Assembly (NCBI RefSeq): GCF_022965805.1
Contig: NW_027331447.1
Coordinates: 62,001-126,000 of the forward strand
Direction of reading: 5' to 3'
DNA from: Primulina eburnea
Lineage: Eukaryota; Streptophyta; Magnoliopsida; Lamiales; Gesneriaceae
Length of the DNA: 64,000 nucleotides
This document shows positions 10,661-22,700 of this stretch, piece by piece. A model generated the notes under the pieces. That model did not search any database. It was given only the letters and a program-made list of their open reading frames with translations, and had not been told where the DNA came from. A program made the translations under genes and the position numbers. How positions within the stretch are numbered: the stretch's first letter is position 1; each line of letters starts with the position of its first letter.

Positions 10661-12350
10661 ATTCCTTCTTCAGAAAGAAGAAAGGAAATCGAGGAAGGAG
10701 GAAGCTAAGAAATTCTCACGCCTTTTTACTTTAAGCCACCCGTCTGATTTTGAATCTGAGTATAGTACCGAGTTCCTGGCAACGATAGCTACAATTGGAC
10801 GTAAGTTTTGTTACGTTTAGACAAGATTTGATTTTATGATGTTGTCAGAATTGCATATGATTCAGATATAGCGTTTCTACTACCGTAGATATTGTAGAAT
10901 CGAAGTCAGATTTAGAAACAGATTGTTTAGAGAATTGTTATGAATTTTAGAGTTGATTTGATTGAGATTGCTATCAGAATTATGCTGTTATTCATTTTCA
11001 AGTGTACAGATACTGAAGTTATAGATTGTACTGAGATTTATTAGGAATTCTGGTAGTGTAATTGTGATGTTAAGACTGACGGGGTTACAAGACTGTAGTG
11101 TTATGCCGTCTAAACATCAGTTGGTACAGATTGATCAGATTCAGTATTGGTTTCTGTTATCTCGTGATATTGTTGATGTGATCAGATTTTGTACTGAATT
11201 GGGTATTGATCAGAACAGATTGTGTTTTGAGCTACACATTGATACAGTGTATTTGTTATTGTCGTTTCAGATCAGGGATGAACAAATTCGACTTCGAGAC
11301 TTCGTCTTCATCAGACGGGGACGACAAAGGTATAATTCATGTGATATTTGGGACGCATAACTCAAATTAGATTAATTTGAGTTTCCCAATAAAATCACAT
11401 ACTAGATTATTGGTTATATTGTTATCTGATTATGCTTTGATTATAGAATCTGTATTCAAGCAGATAAGATAATTGTGATATTCAGTTATGAATATGATTA
11501 TGCTTTGTTTGCAGATTGTTATTCATTGCAGTTAAGATAGGAAAGTCTTTGACAGGCATTGTCAAATATCTAGACGTTTCGGTGTATCTCAGCATAAGAG
11601 TAGGTATTACTCTTATTGCCGCCGTTGATACAGCTCAGACCGAAGTCTAGGAATGAGACGTTCATTACCCCGATTGGAGAGTAGGTAGTGACGTCTTATT
11701 CACACCGGGATCCCTAGAGTTCTAGTCGAGTCAAGTCTAGACGTGATTTGATTAGGACTGCATGCTTATATGGATGTGGTTCCTAGATCATAGGACCCAT
11801 CATTATTGCTTCCAATTGTGCTAGCATGTTTTTATGATTTAGATTGGTCATATGCATGGTTGGTTGATTTGAAGTGCATGCTTGTTGTGTGATTAGATTT
11901 CATAGCTTATGAAATCTAATGTTTCGAATTTATTCGTAACAGCATGTTTCATGAATTATTTTATGTATATACATGTTTACCATGTTTTATACTGGGATTT
12001 ATTCTCACCGGAGTTATCCGGCTGTTGTCTTATTTTGTATGTGTGCATGACAACAGGTGGGGCTGGATCAGGGTCGAGATGACGATGAGAGAAGACGAGT
12101 TAGCGTGGTGATTTCGGACTTACAGTAGATTGGGTTTTATTACTTGAATTTAGTAGTTGAACCTTAGATTAGATTATTGTATGTTAATACTGAAATGTAT
12201 TTTATACAGATATGTATATTATTTAGATTCCATTACCTTCCGCTATTGTATATTAAAAAGAAAAATTTTTAGACCCTGTTTTATCTTAATTGATAATTAA
12301 ATCCCAACGATGATTAAGAAAATGATTAGCGTCCGGGTCCCCACAACAGG

Positions 12351-12407
12351 TGGTATCAGAGCCGATAGTTCCTTTAGCGATAGTTCCTTTAGCGATAGTT
12401 CCTTTAG
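12351..12407 (+). other. Primer-binding site and 15-bp tandem repeat
   Basis: TGGTATCAGAGC at 12351-12362 pairs with the 3' end of initiator tRNA-Met (known plant PBS). It is followed immediately by three copies of CGATAGTTCCTTTAG (12363-12407) and a fourth degenerate one. Confidence 0.85.
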
Positions 12408-12741
12408 AGATAGATCTTTTAGATTGAGATAGTAAGAACTGATAGATCTTTTAGACTGACTCAGATTAAGATAGAAGAGAATGAGCGGGGTAGATGAATT
12501 TTCTTTCCTTGCATGTCTGTGCTAGCATGAGATTGATTTTCATGTTGATTGACATTGTGTGCTAGCATGAGACTATGTGTTATTGCTTTAAGATACATGC
12601 TTACCTGATTATATGATTTGGATTGGGATTATGTATTCTTGAATATGAATCGGATCGGATTCATGACCAGCAGTAAGATGGTCAGGAAAAGATTTGAAAC
12701 AGGTTTGTGGTATGGGATTACTGATGTTTTGGTAATCACAT

Positions 12742-13668
12742 ATAGCTCCCCGCAGAATTCCAGAAAAAGGCAGTACGTCATATGATCAGACAGATAGAAC
12801 AGAATCTCAGATAGATGTGGCAGAAATTCAGATGGAAACACAGTTACAGAGGTTTCAGTCGTTTCAACCGCCAATTCTGAAAGGAACTGAGACGTCAATA
12901 GATTGTGAGAAATGGCTAGAGGAGACAGAAATGTTATTTGAATTCCTGAATTTCACAGATGAGTGTAGAATTAGGCTTATTGAGAACCAGTTGCAAGAGA
13001 CTGCTAGAAGATGGTGGTTACTCACCAAAGGAGCCTTAGAGCAGAGTCGTTCAGTGATCACGTGGAAGACCTTTAGATTTGAATTTTATCAAAGATTCTT
13101 CCCTACCTCATATAGACAGGATAGAAGTGCAGAATTTGCAAACCTGAGACAGGGTCCTTTGAGTGTTGATGAATACCTGGCACAGTTCTTCACACTTTTA
13201 CGTTTTGCTCCTCTTGTGGCTAGAAATGATGATGCTATGGCTAGCCAGTTCATTCAAGGATTGAATCCAGAAATACGTACGTTGGTGAATGTGAAGCAAT
13301 CAAGTAATTTTGCGGATACCTTGAATAGAGCTAAAAGAGCAGAAACGGTTCTGATAGGACAACAGGGAGCATCATATGTTTTTCCAAAACAGACCGCACA
13401 GCAACTGCCTTCCAGAGTAGAGATTGGCAGTCATAGTGGTAAGGAAAAAGAACCATTGAGAATTCAAAAGAAACAGTTCAAGAAGTTAGGAAGTGATTCC
13501 TCTAGTTCTAGCAGTCCTGGTCCGAACTATATCGGAGTGTATTGTAGGATTTGCGGAGGGAGACATTCCCCAGAGCAATGCAAAGGAGTGCTTGGTAGGT
13601 GCAATATCTGTAAGCAGACGGGACACTTTGCTAAAGTTTGTCCTCAGAAACATTTTCGAAGATCTTAA
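12742..13668 (+). CDS. gag: Element B gag protein
   Basis: Open for 308 codons. The expected gag start PRRIPE is preceded by ATA (12742) where related gypsy gags have ATG; the same change is seen in element A. The first real in-frame ATG is at 12832, after a GTG at 12817. Contents: retrotransposon gag domain (ILKGTETSIDCEKWLEETE, ARRWWLLTKGAL, WKTFRFEFYQRFFP, FRF-type matrix/capsid motifs), a basic Ser-rich linker, and two zinc knuckles CRICGGRHSPEQC and CNICKQTGHFAKVC. The frame ends shortly after the second knuckle, before any protease. Capsid and RNA-packaging function is likely if translation starts at a non-AUG or internal codon. Confidence 0.85.
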   Translation: MAPRRIPEKGSTSYDQTDRTESQIDVAEIQMETQLQRFQSFQPPILKGTETSIDCEKWLEETEMLFEFLNFTDECRIRLIENQLQETARRWWLLTKGALEQSRSVITWKTFRFEFYQRFFPTSYRQDRSAEFANLRQGPLSVDEYLAQFFTLLRFAPLVARNDDAMASQFIQGLNPEIRTLVNVKQSSNFADTLNRAKRAETVLIGQQGASYVFPKQTAQQLPSRVEIGSHSGKEKEPLRIQKKQFKKLGSDSSSSSSPGPNYIGVYCRICGGRHSPEQCKGVLGRCNICKQTGHFAKVCPQKHFRRS

Positions 13669-15953
13669 AGAGCAGAGTCATTAGTGGTAATGACTGAGAA
13701 ACAAACCCAGAAACTACAACAGGTACTATTCTTTATGATTATATTGCAGATGTATTGATATATATTAATGCATTCTTCATGAGTATATGTGATTGAGTAG
13801 CATGGTGATATGCTATATTTATGGGGTCTGGTTGTGCTGTAGTATTGATTTCCTTACTGTTTGGAGGAATATGTTGATATCAGAGATTTCTGTGTCATGT
13901 TATATACTACAGTAGAATGAAACCGGGATTGGGCTAGATTATGATGTACTTGTGTTATATGATTTCGATCTCAGTATGGATAGGTACTGCTAAACAAGTA
14001 CAGAAATATTGTAGCATGTGTTCTGGAAATAGTTGATAAATGAGGATTCTAGATCTAGAATTCCTTAGATCATTGTACTGTTCTTGACTCGATTAGTACA
14101 AAAAGGAATAGATAGTATCCTTATGTATTCAGTAGATCCACTGAAATCGAGTCTAGCAGTAACACATGGGCTAGTAATCTAATAGTTGACTGGTGTTGGC
14201 CTAGATAGGATGTCAGATGTGTTTTATATCAGAATGAACAGGAAGAAGTGACAGATTAAAGTATGGGCTAAGGAATCCAGTTGATTGTGTATTTCTCTGG
14301 AAGACATTTTAGTTGGTTTCTAAATTGACAGATTATGTGTTCAGGGGTATTTTGAAGAATTATGCTTGTTATATCTATGATTCTGGGATATATCCATAGC
14401 ATCTGATTGTTTATATTGAATATTTGAAGACTGGGTTAAATATTTCGAGAACGGTGATTATTGTATACAGCAATGGGTCAGGTATGGATCCGAATGCAGT
14501 TATTGATACAGGTTTATAATCAGACTATGTGGTATCAGGAATGTCAGAATTAGCAGAATGTCAGATATGTCAGAACTTCCTTATCTGATTTGGACAGATT
14601 ATCTTATTCTGATTATATTTTTCTTGTATTACTTTACATCTGCTGAGTATTGTTATGATTCTAAATCAGTATTTGAGACATCTTATATTGGTTGGGAGTA
14701 TATTCTATTTGCAGATGAAATATAGTAGTTGATCTGGACAGTATGAAGATTGGTCAGCCAGCCAGAATCTATTATGTTATGAGTTTTCTTAAACTCACTA
14801 GATCTGTATAGGTTCTTTCTATTCAGAATTTGATGTTATTGGGAGTCAGTGTGTGATGCAGACTAGTGTAAACAGTTCAGAAATGTAATCAGAATGTTCA
14901 GAACTGTATTTTGTTGATCAGATCAGTATAACAGCTATGTAATTTGTGTTTTGTATAAGACCGATTATCGTGTTATATCAGAAGGTTTCAAATTGTTACA
15001 GCTTTTGGTATTGATAGTCAGAGCCGAATACCAGGTAGGTATTTCTTCGTTCTTTTATGTTATTAACTGATCTTGTACAGCATTAGTTCGAATCTGAAGT
15101 CACAGGTAGTGTCAGAACTGCACTGGGGTGGATTCAGGTTTCATTCAGCTATTTCCGAATGTAAGATATTCGAACAGATAATGTGGCATAGATAGATGAG
15201 ATCAGTTGGGACAGCAAATTATGTTGTAAGATTGGTAGAAATGGTACTGATATGTTTGAATTGAGAACAAAAGAAGCCAGAAAGATATGAATCAGAAGAT
15301 GATTACCGATTTAGTATATTTCTGAATAAGAAAATGTGAGTATGGCTTTCGGGATAAAAGTACCGTCAATTCTACAGCTTATGATATGATATGATTATGA
15401 TTGACAGAATATTCAATCTATATCTATCAGTTTGTACCAGATTACGTATAAACAGAACCAGATGACATAGATCAATGTCAAAGGAATTGTCAGATTTACT
15501 AGAATGCTGCATTAGATGATATCAGATTGTGATTTGGATGGAGCGGTACTTGTGACGGAAATATCATGAGTTCTCCCTCGCAGAGTTGTTACAGATTGAC
15601 AGGTAGTCAGCGTGTAGTAACCAGATATTGGCGGATATGGGTAGAACTTTAGTACTAGATGTTAGTACTAGCTGTTATGAATGGTTGTCAGGGTATGACT
15701 TACGGTATGACCATAACTATCCAGCTAGATTAGAATGAATAGATGTAAGAAACCAATGTCGGATGATGACGATTGGTATTGGGAGCCGAAGATGGAATAG
15801 CAACTACAGGTGGTATTGCTTTGTTATAAATTGCAATTGGCGTATACAGGTGTTATATAGCCAGTAATATGGGATTGATTCGGCTAGTGAAATGAGTTTG
15901 GATGTTAAACTCTGTCATATATTTCTTCTGACAGATTTGGTTTGATGATTGGT
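13669..15953 (+). other. Decayed pol-derived region of element B
   Basis: 2.3 kb without a usable ORF, rich in CAGA/CAGT words. Near 14090-14165 a trace RLVQKGIDSILMYSVDP corresponds to the protease-RT linker of gypsy pol and to the same trace in element A at 33536-33799. RT, RNase H and integrase are not recognisable. Much of the sequence aligns by eye with A's 33091-35722, so it was inherited, not newly degraded. Confidence 0.6.
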
Positions 15954-15991
15954 GAGTTCGAGGACGAACTCAGATCTAAGAGGGGGAGAAA
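15954..15991 (+). other. Hairpin and polypurine tract of element B
   Basis: GAGTTCG-AGGA-CGAACTC (15954-15971) then AAGAGGGGGAGAAA directly before the 3' LTR. Element A has the identical arrangement at 35723-35760. Confidence 0.8.
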
Positions 15992-18123
15992 TGTAATGCC
16001 CGAGAATTTAATTAACGTAATCTGAGATGATTTGTTGATTATGACTTGATGTAATTATAGCCGGGCCAGTTCGAGATTAAATTGGAAAAAAATTATGAGG
16101 GACACAAGATTTGGGCCGAATGTCATTCGCCCGGGCGGGAGTTAATGACCGCCCGAGCGAGAGGGTTTAATGGTAGAAAGCCGAGAGTCCTTCGCCCGGG
16201 CGGCACTTTTTGTCCGCCCGAGCGAGATGTTTAATTTGTGAGGGCCGAGAGTTCTTCGCCCTAGCGAGCAATTTTGACCGCCCGAGCGACTGGAGATGTT
16301 CAGCCGAGGATCTCGACCGAAACCAACTCGCCCTAGCGAGCACCTTTCGTCCGCCCTAGCGAGCGGCATGCATTTTGTCAAATCGCCACTTGTCTCTTGG
16401 GAATGCAACGTGTATATATATATATATATATATATGCGATTCCTTCTTCAGAAAGAAGAAAGGAAATCGAGGAAGGAGGAAGCTAAGAAATTCTCACGCC
16501 TTTTTACTTTAAGCCACCCGTCTGATTTTGAATCTGAGTATAGTACCGAGTTCCTGGCAACGATAGCTACAATTGGACGTAAGTTTTGTTACGTTTAGAC
16601 AAGATTTGATTTTATGATGTTGTCAGAATTGCATATGATTCAGATATAGCGTTTCTACTACCGTAGATATTGTAGAATCGAAGTCAAATTTAGAAACAGA
16701 TTGTTTAGAGAATTGTTATGAATTTTAGAGTTGATTTGATTGAGATTGCTATCAGAATTATGCTGTTATTCATTTTCAAGTGTACAGATACTGAAGTTAT
16801 AGATTGTACTGAGATTTATTAGGAATTCTGGTAGTGTAATTGTGATGTTAAGACTGACGGGGTTACAAGACTGTAGTGTTATGCCGTCTAAACATCAGTT
16901 GATACAGATTGATCAGATTCAGTATTGGTTTCTGTTATCTCGTGATATTGTTGATGTGATCAGATTTTGTACTGAATTGGGTATTGATCAGAACAGATTG
17001 TGTTTTGAGCTACACATTGATACAGTGTATTTGTTATTGTCGTTTCAGATCAGGGATGAACAAATTCGACTTCGAGACTTCGTCTTCATCAGACGGGGAC
17101 GACAAAGGTATAATTCATGTGATATTTGGGACGCATAACTCAAATTAGATTAATTTGAGTTTCCCAATAAAATCACATACTAGATTATTGGTTATATTGT
17201 TATCTGATTATGCTTTGATTATAGAATCCGTATTCAAGCAGGTAAGATAATTGTGATATTCAGTTATGAATATGATTATGCTTTGTTTGCAGATTGTTAT
17301 TCATTGCAGTTAAGATAGGAAAGTCTTTGACAGGCATTGTCAAATATCTAGAAGTTTCGGTGTATCTCAGCATAAGAGTAGGTATTACTCTTATTGCCGC
17401 CGTTGATACAGCTCAGACCGAAGTCTAGGAATGAGACGTTCATTACCCCGATTGGAGGGTAGGTAGTGACGTCTTATTCACACCGGGATCCCTAGAGTTC
17501 TAGTCGAGTCAAGTCTAGACGTGATTTGATTAGGACTGCATGCTTATATGGATGTGGTTCCTAGATCATAGGACCCATCATTATTGCTTCCAATTGTGCT
17601 AGCATGTTTTTATGATTTAGATTGGTCATATGCATGGTTGGTTGATTTGAAGTGCATGCTTGTTGTGTGATTAGATTTCATAGCTTATGAAATCTAATGT
17701 TTCGAATTTATTCGTAACAGCATGTTTCATGAATTATTTTATGTATATACATGTTTACCATGTTTTATACTGGGATTTATTCTCACCGGAGTTATCCGGC
17801 TGTTGTCTTGTTTTGTATGTGTGCATGACAACAGGTGGGGCTGGATCAGGGTCGAGATGACGATGAGAGAAGACGAGTTAGCGTGGTGATTCCGGACTTA
17901 CAGTAGATTGGGTTTTATTACTTGAATTTAGTAGTTGAACCTTAGATTAGATTATTGTATGTTAATACTGAAATGTATTTTATACAGATATGTATATTAT
18001 TTAGATTCCATTACCTTCCGCTATTGTATATTAAAAAGAAAAATTTTTAGACCCTGTTTTATCTTAATTGATAATTAAATCCCAACGATGATTAAGAAAA
18101 TGATTAGCGTCCGGGTCCCCACA
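15992..18123 (+). repeat. Element B 3' LTR
   Basis: 2132 bp, nearly identical to 10174-12345 apart from about nine substitutions and a TA tract 41 bp shorter (16413-16434). Modules at 16127-16363. Ends CCCCACA followed by target copy GAGAA. Confidence 0.93.
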
Positions 18124-18128
18124 GAGAA

Positions 18129-19214
18129 TGTCACCATGGACTTTGTTGTCGGTCTGCCGAAGTCAGTCAGAGGGTCGAATGCTATATGGGTGATCGTAGA
18201 TCGTCTTACAAAATCAGCTCATTTCTTGCCTATTAAGACGACCTTCTCCATGATCCAGTATGCAGAGTTATATATCCGGGAGATCGTCAGGCTTCATGGT
18301 ATTCCCTTTTCTATAGTGTCTGACTGAGATCCTAGATTCACTTCATCATTTTGGAAGAGTCTACATTCAGCTATGGGTACGAAGTTGTTGTTTAGCACGA
18401 CTTTTCACCCACAGACAGATGGTCAGTCAGAGAGAGTTTTCCAGATTTTTGAGGATCTTCTTCGTGCATGTGTTCTTGATTTCTCCGAGAGTTGGGAATC
18501 AAAGTTACCATTGGTGGAGTTTACCTATAACAACAATTTTCAGTCGTCTATAGGTATGGCTCCATATGAAGCACTGTACGGTCGTAAGTGTAGATCGCCT
18601 AATCATTGGGATGAAGTAGGGGAGAGAGCATAATTGGGTCCGGAGATTGTGCAGCAGGCTACTGATGTAGTGGTCAAGATCCGTGATAGGATGATGACTG
18701 CTCGGAGTAGACATAAGAGTTATGCAGATCAGAGGAGGAGAGATCTGGAGTTTGCTGTTGGTGACCATGTTTTCGTGAAGATAGCACCGATGAAAGGTGT
18801 CATGCGATTCGGAAAGAAAGGAAAGCTCAGTCCGAGATTCATTGGACCATTTGAGATCCTCGACAGAGTTGGGACATTAGCTTATCATGTTGCTCTTCCG
18901 CAGAATCTGGCCGGAGTACACAACGTATTTAACGTCTCCATGTTAAGGAAGTATATGGCGAATCCATCACATGTCTTGAATTTGAACCGTTTCAGCTCAC
19001 TCCGAACTTGTCGTATGAGGAAAGACCAGTGCAAATCTTAGACAGGCAGGATAAAAAGCTTCGGAACAAAATGGTCAAGCTAGTGAAAGTAAAATGGCTC
19101 AATCATACGGAGGAGGAAGCTAGATGGGAATCTGAGCCAGAGATGAGAGTCGATATCCCGAGTTATACGGTAAGTTTTAATTTCGTGGACAAAATTTCTT
19201 TTAAGGGGGGGTAG
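18129..19214 (+). pseudogene. pol: Element D pol, integrase core and chromodomain
   Basis: Continuation of 9095-10173 after element B. Integrase core: VTMDFVVGLPKS with first Asp, HGIPFSIVSD with second Asp, then QSERVFQ. A TGA at 18325-18327 directly follows SD, a TAA lies at 18631-18633, and a frameshift occurs near 18980-19010. The C-terminal part carries DHVFVKIAPMKGVMRFGKKG and a chromodomain-like end (RPVQILDRQDKKLRNKMVKL; VKWLNHTEEEARWESEPEM), which in chromoviruses targets integration to chromatin. Inactive. Confidence 0.88.
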
Positions 19215-19217
19215 AGT

Positions 19218-22200
19218 TGTAGAACCCGAAAATCAGATTACGTACAAGCCATGCATAATTGCTACTATTTAAATTAAAAATGAAAATTTTATATAGTTAA
19301 GAAGTGTTTGATTGATTTTAATAATTTTAAGTCATGATTATTTATTTTAAAGGTAGATGTTTAGTTTTATCTTTTCAGGATAAATACGCGAGGTCGGACC
19401 GGAGTTTGGAGATTTGAGATAAGATTAATAATAAGAAAAATATTCCTAAATTTAATTTAATTCAAAGAATGATTTAATTTAAAGAAATAGAATGTTTTAG
19501 GATTTATTAAAATTAGTTGGAATCAAGTTAGTAAATAAATTCTTTTAGGTTAAATATTTAATTAAAGATTAAAACAAAATGTGTAAACAAATGGGGATAA
19601 AGTAATCTAGATATAATATAGTCAAGAAATTTAACATAGCATTTAAATATTTAAATTTTTAAACCATGCAATGTAATGCAAGAATTTATTCTAAATAATG
19701 TGTTAATTCACTCAAATATATAATTGGTGTATTAAACCCTAAACATTTAAATACAAGAATTAATCAAGGTCATACCGTGCAAAATGGTGGATGAATTTCG
19801 GTCCATGCCTAAACAAATTCAAAATGTTAGTAACACCCCATTTAACCCATTCATAATTACACTTCATGGTGTATTCATTTACCCTCTTAATTCACTAAGA
19901 AATAGTAATTCAAATATTATAGCACACCACATTTATCCTCAACTTACTACCTAGCATATCAACGTGCGTATGCAACAAAAATGAGGGAAAAGAATCGGCT
20001 AGCAAGGAATATGAAAACATTTCAAACCATTCCACATCTTCAGTTGTAACCTCCCACCTTAATGCATATTATGGCTACTTTAACACCTCTTATAACACCC
20101 ACCTTCCATGTCTATCATAGCAACACCCTGACCTTCAAAAATTAGCAGAAACAGCAGCTTAGAAACCGTTAAAATTACAGCAGGAAACAAGGAAAAGAAA
20201 TCCAAATTCGTTCTATCGCGTCGAATTGTCGTTTTGATTTGTTTTCTTCAAAACAAATTCCAGGCATGTATATGTTGTTTCTTTTCTCTTCAATCAAGTC
20301 CTATAGATATTTTAAAAAATTATATGTTCAAGATTCATGAGGCAAAATGAAATTTGACAGCAACAATTTCGAAAATATAAAATCTGCACAGGTTCTCTCC
20401 ATTGGCTTATGTCTTCGTTTGAGATGTTTCTTGTGGTTTCATGATGTGGTTCGTTTCCAGGCAATCAAGGCTGCTTCTAGGCATAAATTAGAATGTGTTA
20501 GAGTGTTTTTGGTTCATTTGTTTCAGTCCAAATACTCAAGAACGAAGAAATGACAACAAACTCTTCTTATATGCAGAAATGAGTCACAATTTTTTTTCAT
20601 TGAGTGGTTAAGGAGTGTGTTCGAATCTTGGCTGTCCTAGGGACTATAACCATGGTTCGAACCCTTCTTTATCATGTCTAGGACGTGACCAAAACAATTT
20701 TTTTCAAGCTTGGTTCACGGATCCTTGGGATTTTTACATAAACATGACAATAGCCCATCGATTTTTTCAAAAATCTGATTTTTGTGTGAGTGTGAGTTCG
20801 GTTTTTGGGTGTTGTCTGGATTATGGTTGGCTTCTAGCCATAGCCATGGTTCATACAACACTTTATCATGTCTAGATTGAGCCATGGTCGATTATAGGAC
20901 CACTGGAAATGATACAAGACAGCAAGTTAGTGCAAAACATCACAGTACAGAATTTTGTGTTCTTGGGTTGGAGCTGTGATTTGTCCTAGGTATTTGCTTG
21001 GGTTGTGGTTGGCTTTTAGCCCTTAGCCATGGTCCAAGACATGCCTTAGGATGTTGGTAAGACTCTCTGGTCAATGGTTCAAACCAATAGCCATTTGTTT
21101 CAGAGTTTCAACCCAAATAAGCAACACAGCCGCTGCTGTAATTTCTGTTCTTGACAGCAACTTTGAGTTGCGGTTCAGGAGGTGGTTTGAGGCTTTTAGC
21201 CCATGGCATTGGACTGGACAGTACCTTAATGAGTTAGGAAAGTTGTGTTTTTGGCCGTTCGTGATTTGGTCGAGTTTAGAGGTCGTACGAGAATTTACGG
21301 TGAAAGGTGCCAAAATGACTCTCGGAAGAGTGTTTTATGTTTTTGGATTCCATTCACCAATTTTCGTGTACAGTTATCATCATGCATATTTTTAAGTATG
21401 TTTGGGGTATTTTTAATCATGGTTAAACGTTGGTTTAATGTTGGTTCGGGTTGGTACGAATCCATGATTAAAAATCAAGTTATTGGTTTTAATCGTCTCG
21501 TTTTTTGTTCTATTGTTAAGTTTTTGTCAAGTTAAGATTTATTGCATATGTCACATATTAGAAGGAAGTCGCAGCAAGCCTGGGAACGATCCAACTCATC
21601 CGGTAAAAATAAGTTTATAATTATATTACGTGCATAAAAATATAAAATGTTTATTTTTGAGATATATGCTATATGTCTTGTGGCCACCTTACGTTTATGG
21701 GTTTGGAAGTCGGTAGGCGCAACCGAGGACTCTCCGCCCAGTGACTTACGACCGGTTTATGATTATGTACGGGTACGGACATCCAGTCCAAAAGCTGTGA
21801 TTGATCTCTACCGCCTAGTATACTGCGGTTTAGTCTGATCAGGCGCTCACGTTATGTTATGGGCCACTTGCTTAGAAACATTATCTCTACCCGAAAAATT
21901 ATTATATGTTATGGCAGATATCTATTGAGCAAAGCTTTTATGTATGATTTTCAGTTATGCACGTAGTTATAATTATTCATGATACGATTTTTACCGTACG
22001 CTTTACGATACTTTATTTTTACGTTGCATGCGATTTTATGATATATTACTTGTTATTCACGATATATACATGTTGAGTCTTTAGACTCACTAGACTTGAT
22101 TGTTGTAGGTATTGATGAGGTCGAGACCGCGGGCGGAGACCAGTGAGCGATCTTGGGACAGCAGTAGTGAACCCGAGGACCTCATGATTTAATTTATGCA

Positions 22201-22397
22201 CCTTTTATCATTCAAACTCGATTTTAACATGTTGGATTATTTTTAAATTACTGTTTGAAATACTATGTTGACTTCCGCTGTTATTTTAAGGTTATGTTAT
22301 TTACATGTTTATTTTATAAATTGGCCAAGTTATTTATTTATTTAGAAAACTTTTAATAATTCCGCAGAATTATGAATACGAAATACGGGCCTTTACA
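19218..22397 (+). repeat. Element D 3' LTR
   Basis: 3180 bp, TGTAGAACCCG..GGGCCTTTACA, preceded by polypurine TTTTAAGGGGGGG. Homologous in places to LTR C (for example the segment GAGTCTTTAGACTCACTAGA and the DNA around 22080-22190) but clearly a different subfamily. No coding sequence. Confidence 0.85.
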
Positions 22398-22700
22398 ACT
22401 TTAGCACTAATTGGCAGGATGCCTTGCCTCTTTGCGAGTTTTCGTACAACAATATCTATCAGACGAGTATTGAGATGGCTCCATTCGAGGCGTTGTACGA
22501 AAAGAAATGCAGATCCCCTTTATATTAGGATGACATCTCTGAGGTTCCTGAGATTCGACCTGATAAGATCAGAGATATGACGGAAAAAGTGAAGCTGATT
22601 CAGAAGAAAATGAAGGCAGCTCAGGACCGACAGGCCAAATATGCCAACATCAGACGACAGATGTTTGGTTACATCGAAGTGGATAGAATTGGATTTTCTT
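22398..22700 (+). pseudogene. Older gypsy integrase fragment (host of D)
   Basis: Reads [32 protein letters not shown], stop, then DKIRDMTEKVKLIQKKMKAA: the C-terminal integrase region of a different gypsy. Reading is continuous across the D insertion target ACTTT. It fuses after about 22680-22720 to an LTR fragment, so it is a truncated relic. Confidence 0.75.

Larger units (their letters stand above)
10174..12345 (+). repeat. Element B 5' LTR
   Basis: 2172 bp. Order: about 130 bp AT-rich start, four GC-rich modules, long TA tract at the expected core promoter, then sequence homologous to LTRs A, G and J, a conserved stem-loop pair at 12008-12056, and the end CCGGGTCCCCACA. Confidence 0.93.
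10174..18123 (+). mobile_element. Gag-only LTR retrotransposon B (TR-GAG-like), complete
   Basis: LTRs 10174-12345 and 15992-18123, both TGTAATGCCC..GTCCCCACA, flanked by the perfect 5-bp duplication GAGAA (10169-10173 and 18124-18128). PBS TGGTATCAGAGC at 12351, polypurine tract before the 3' LTR. Only gag is open; 2.3 kb after gag holds a decayed pol trace. The LTRs differ by roughly nine substitutions plus length of a TA tract (my count), so the insertion is young. Movement would need pol supplied by another element. Fits the TR-GAG class of non-autonomous elements known in plants. Confidence 0.93.
9094..22397 (+). mobile_element. Tekay-like Ty3/gypsy element D, 3' half, interrupted twice
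   Basis: Begins inside RT where Athila inserted, resumes at 18129 after element B (10174-18128 including the repeated target), and ends with a 3.2-kb LTR 19218-22397 (TGTAGAACCCG..CCTTTACA). A chromodomain-like C-terminus (VKWLNHTEEEARWESEPEM) and long LTR fit the chromovirus Tekay/Del type. It is followed by ACTTT and an integrase fragment of another gypsy, its own insertion site. Its 5' LTR and gag are outside the window. Confidence 0.88.

Noticed and set aside
13669..15953. A second coding gene after gag in element B
   Set aside because: Stops are dense in all frames; only a short pol-linker trace is visible.
20347..21838. Small plus-strand ORFs in the D LTR (also 61.6-62.8 kb in the C LTR)
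   Set aside because: Short, no family resemblance, inside LTRs whose sister copies do not keep the frames as far as I can see.
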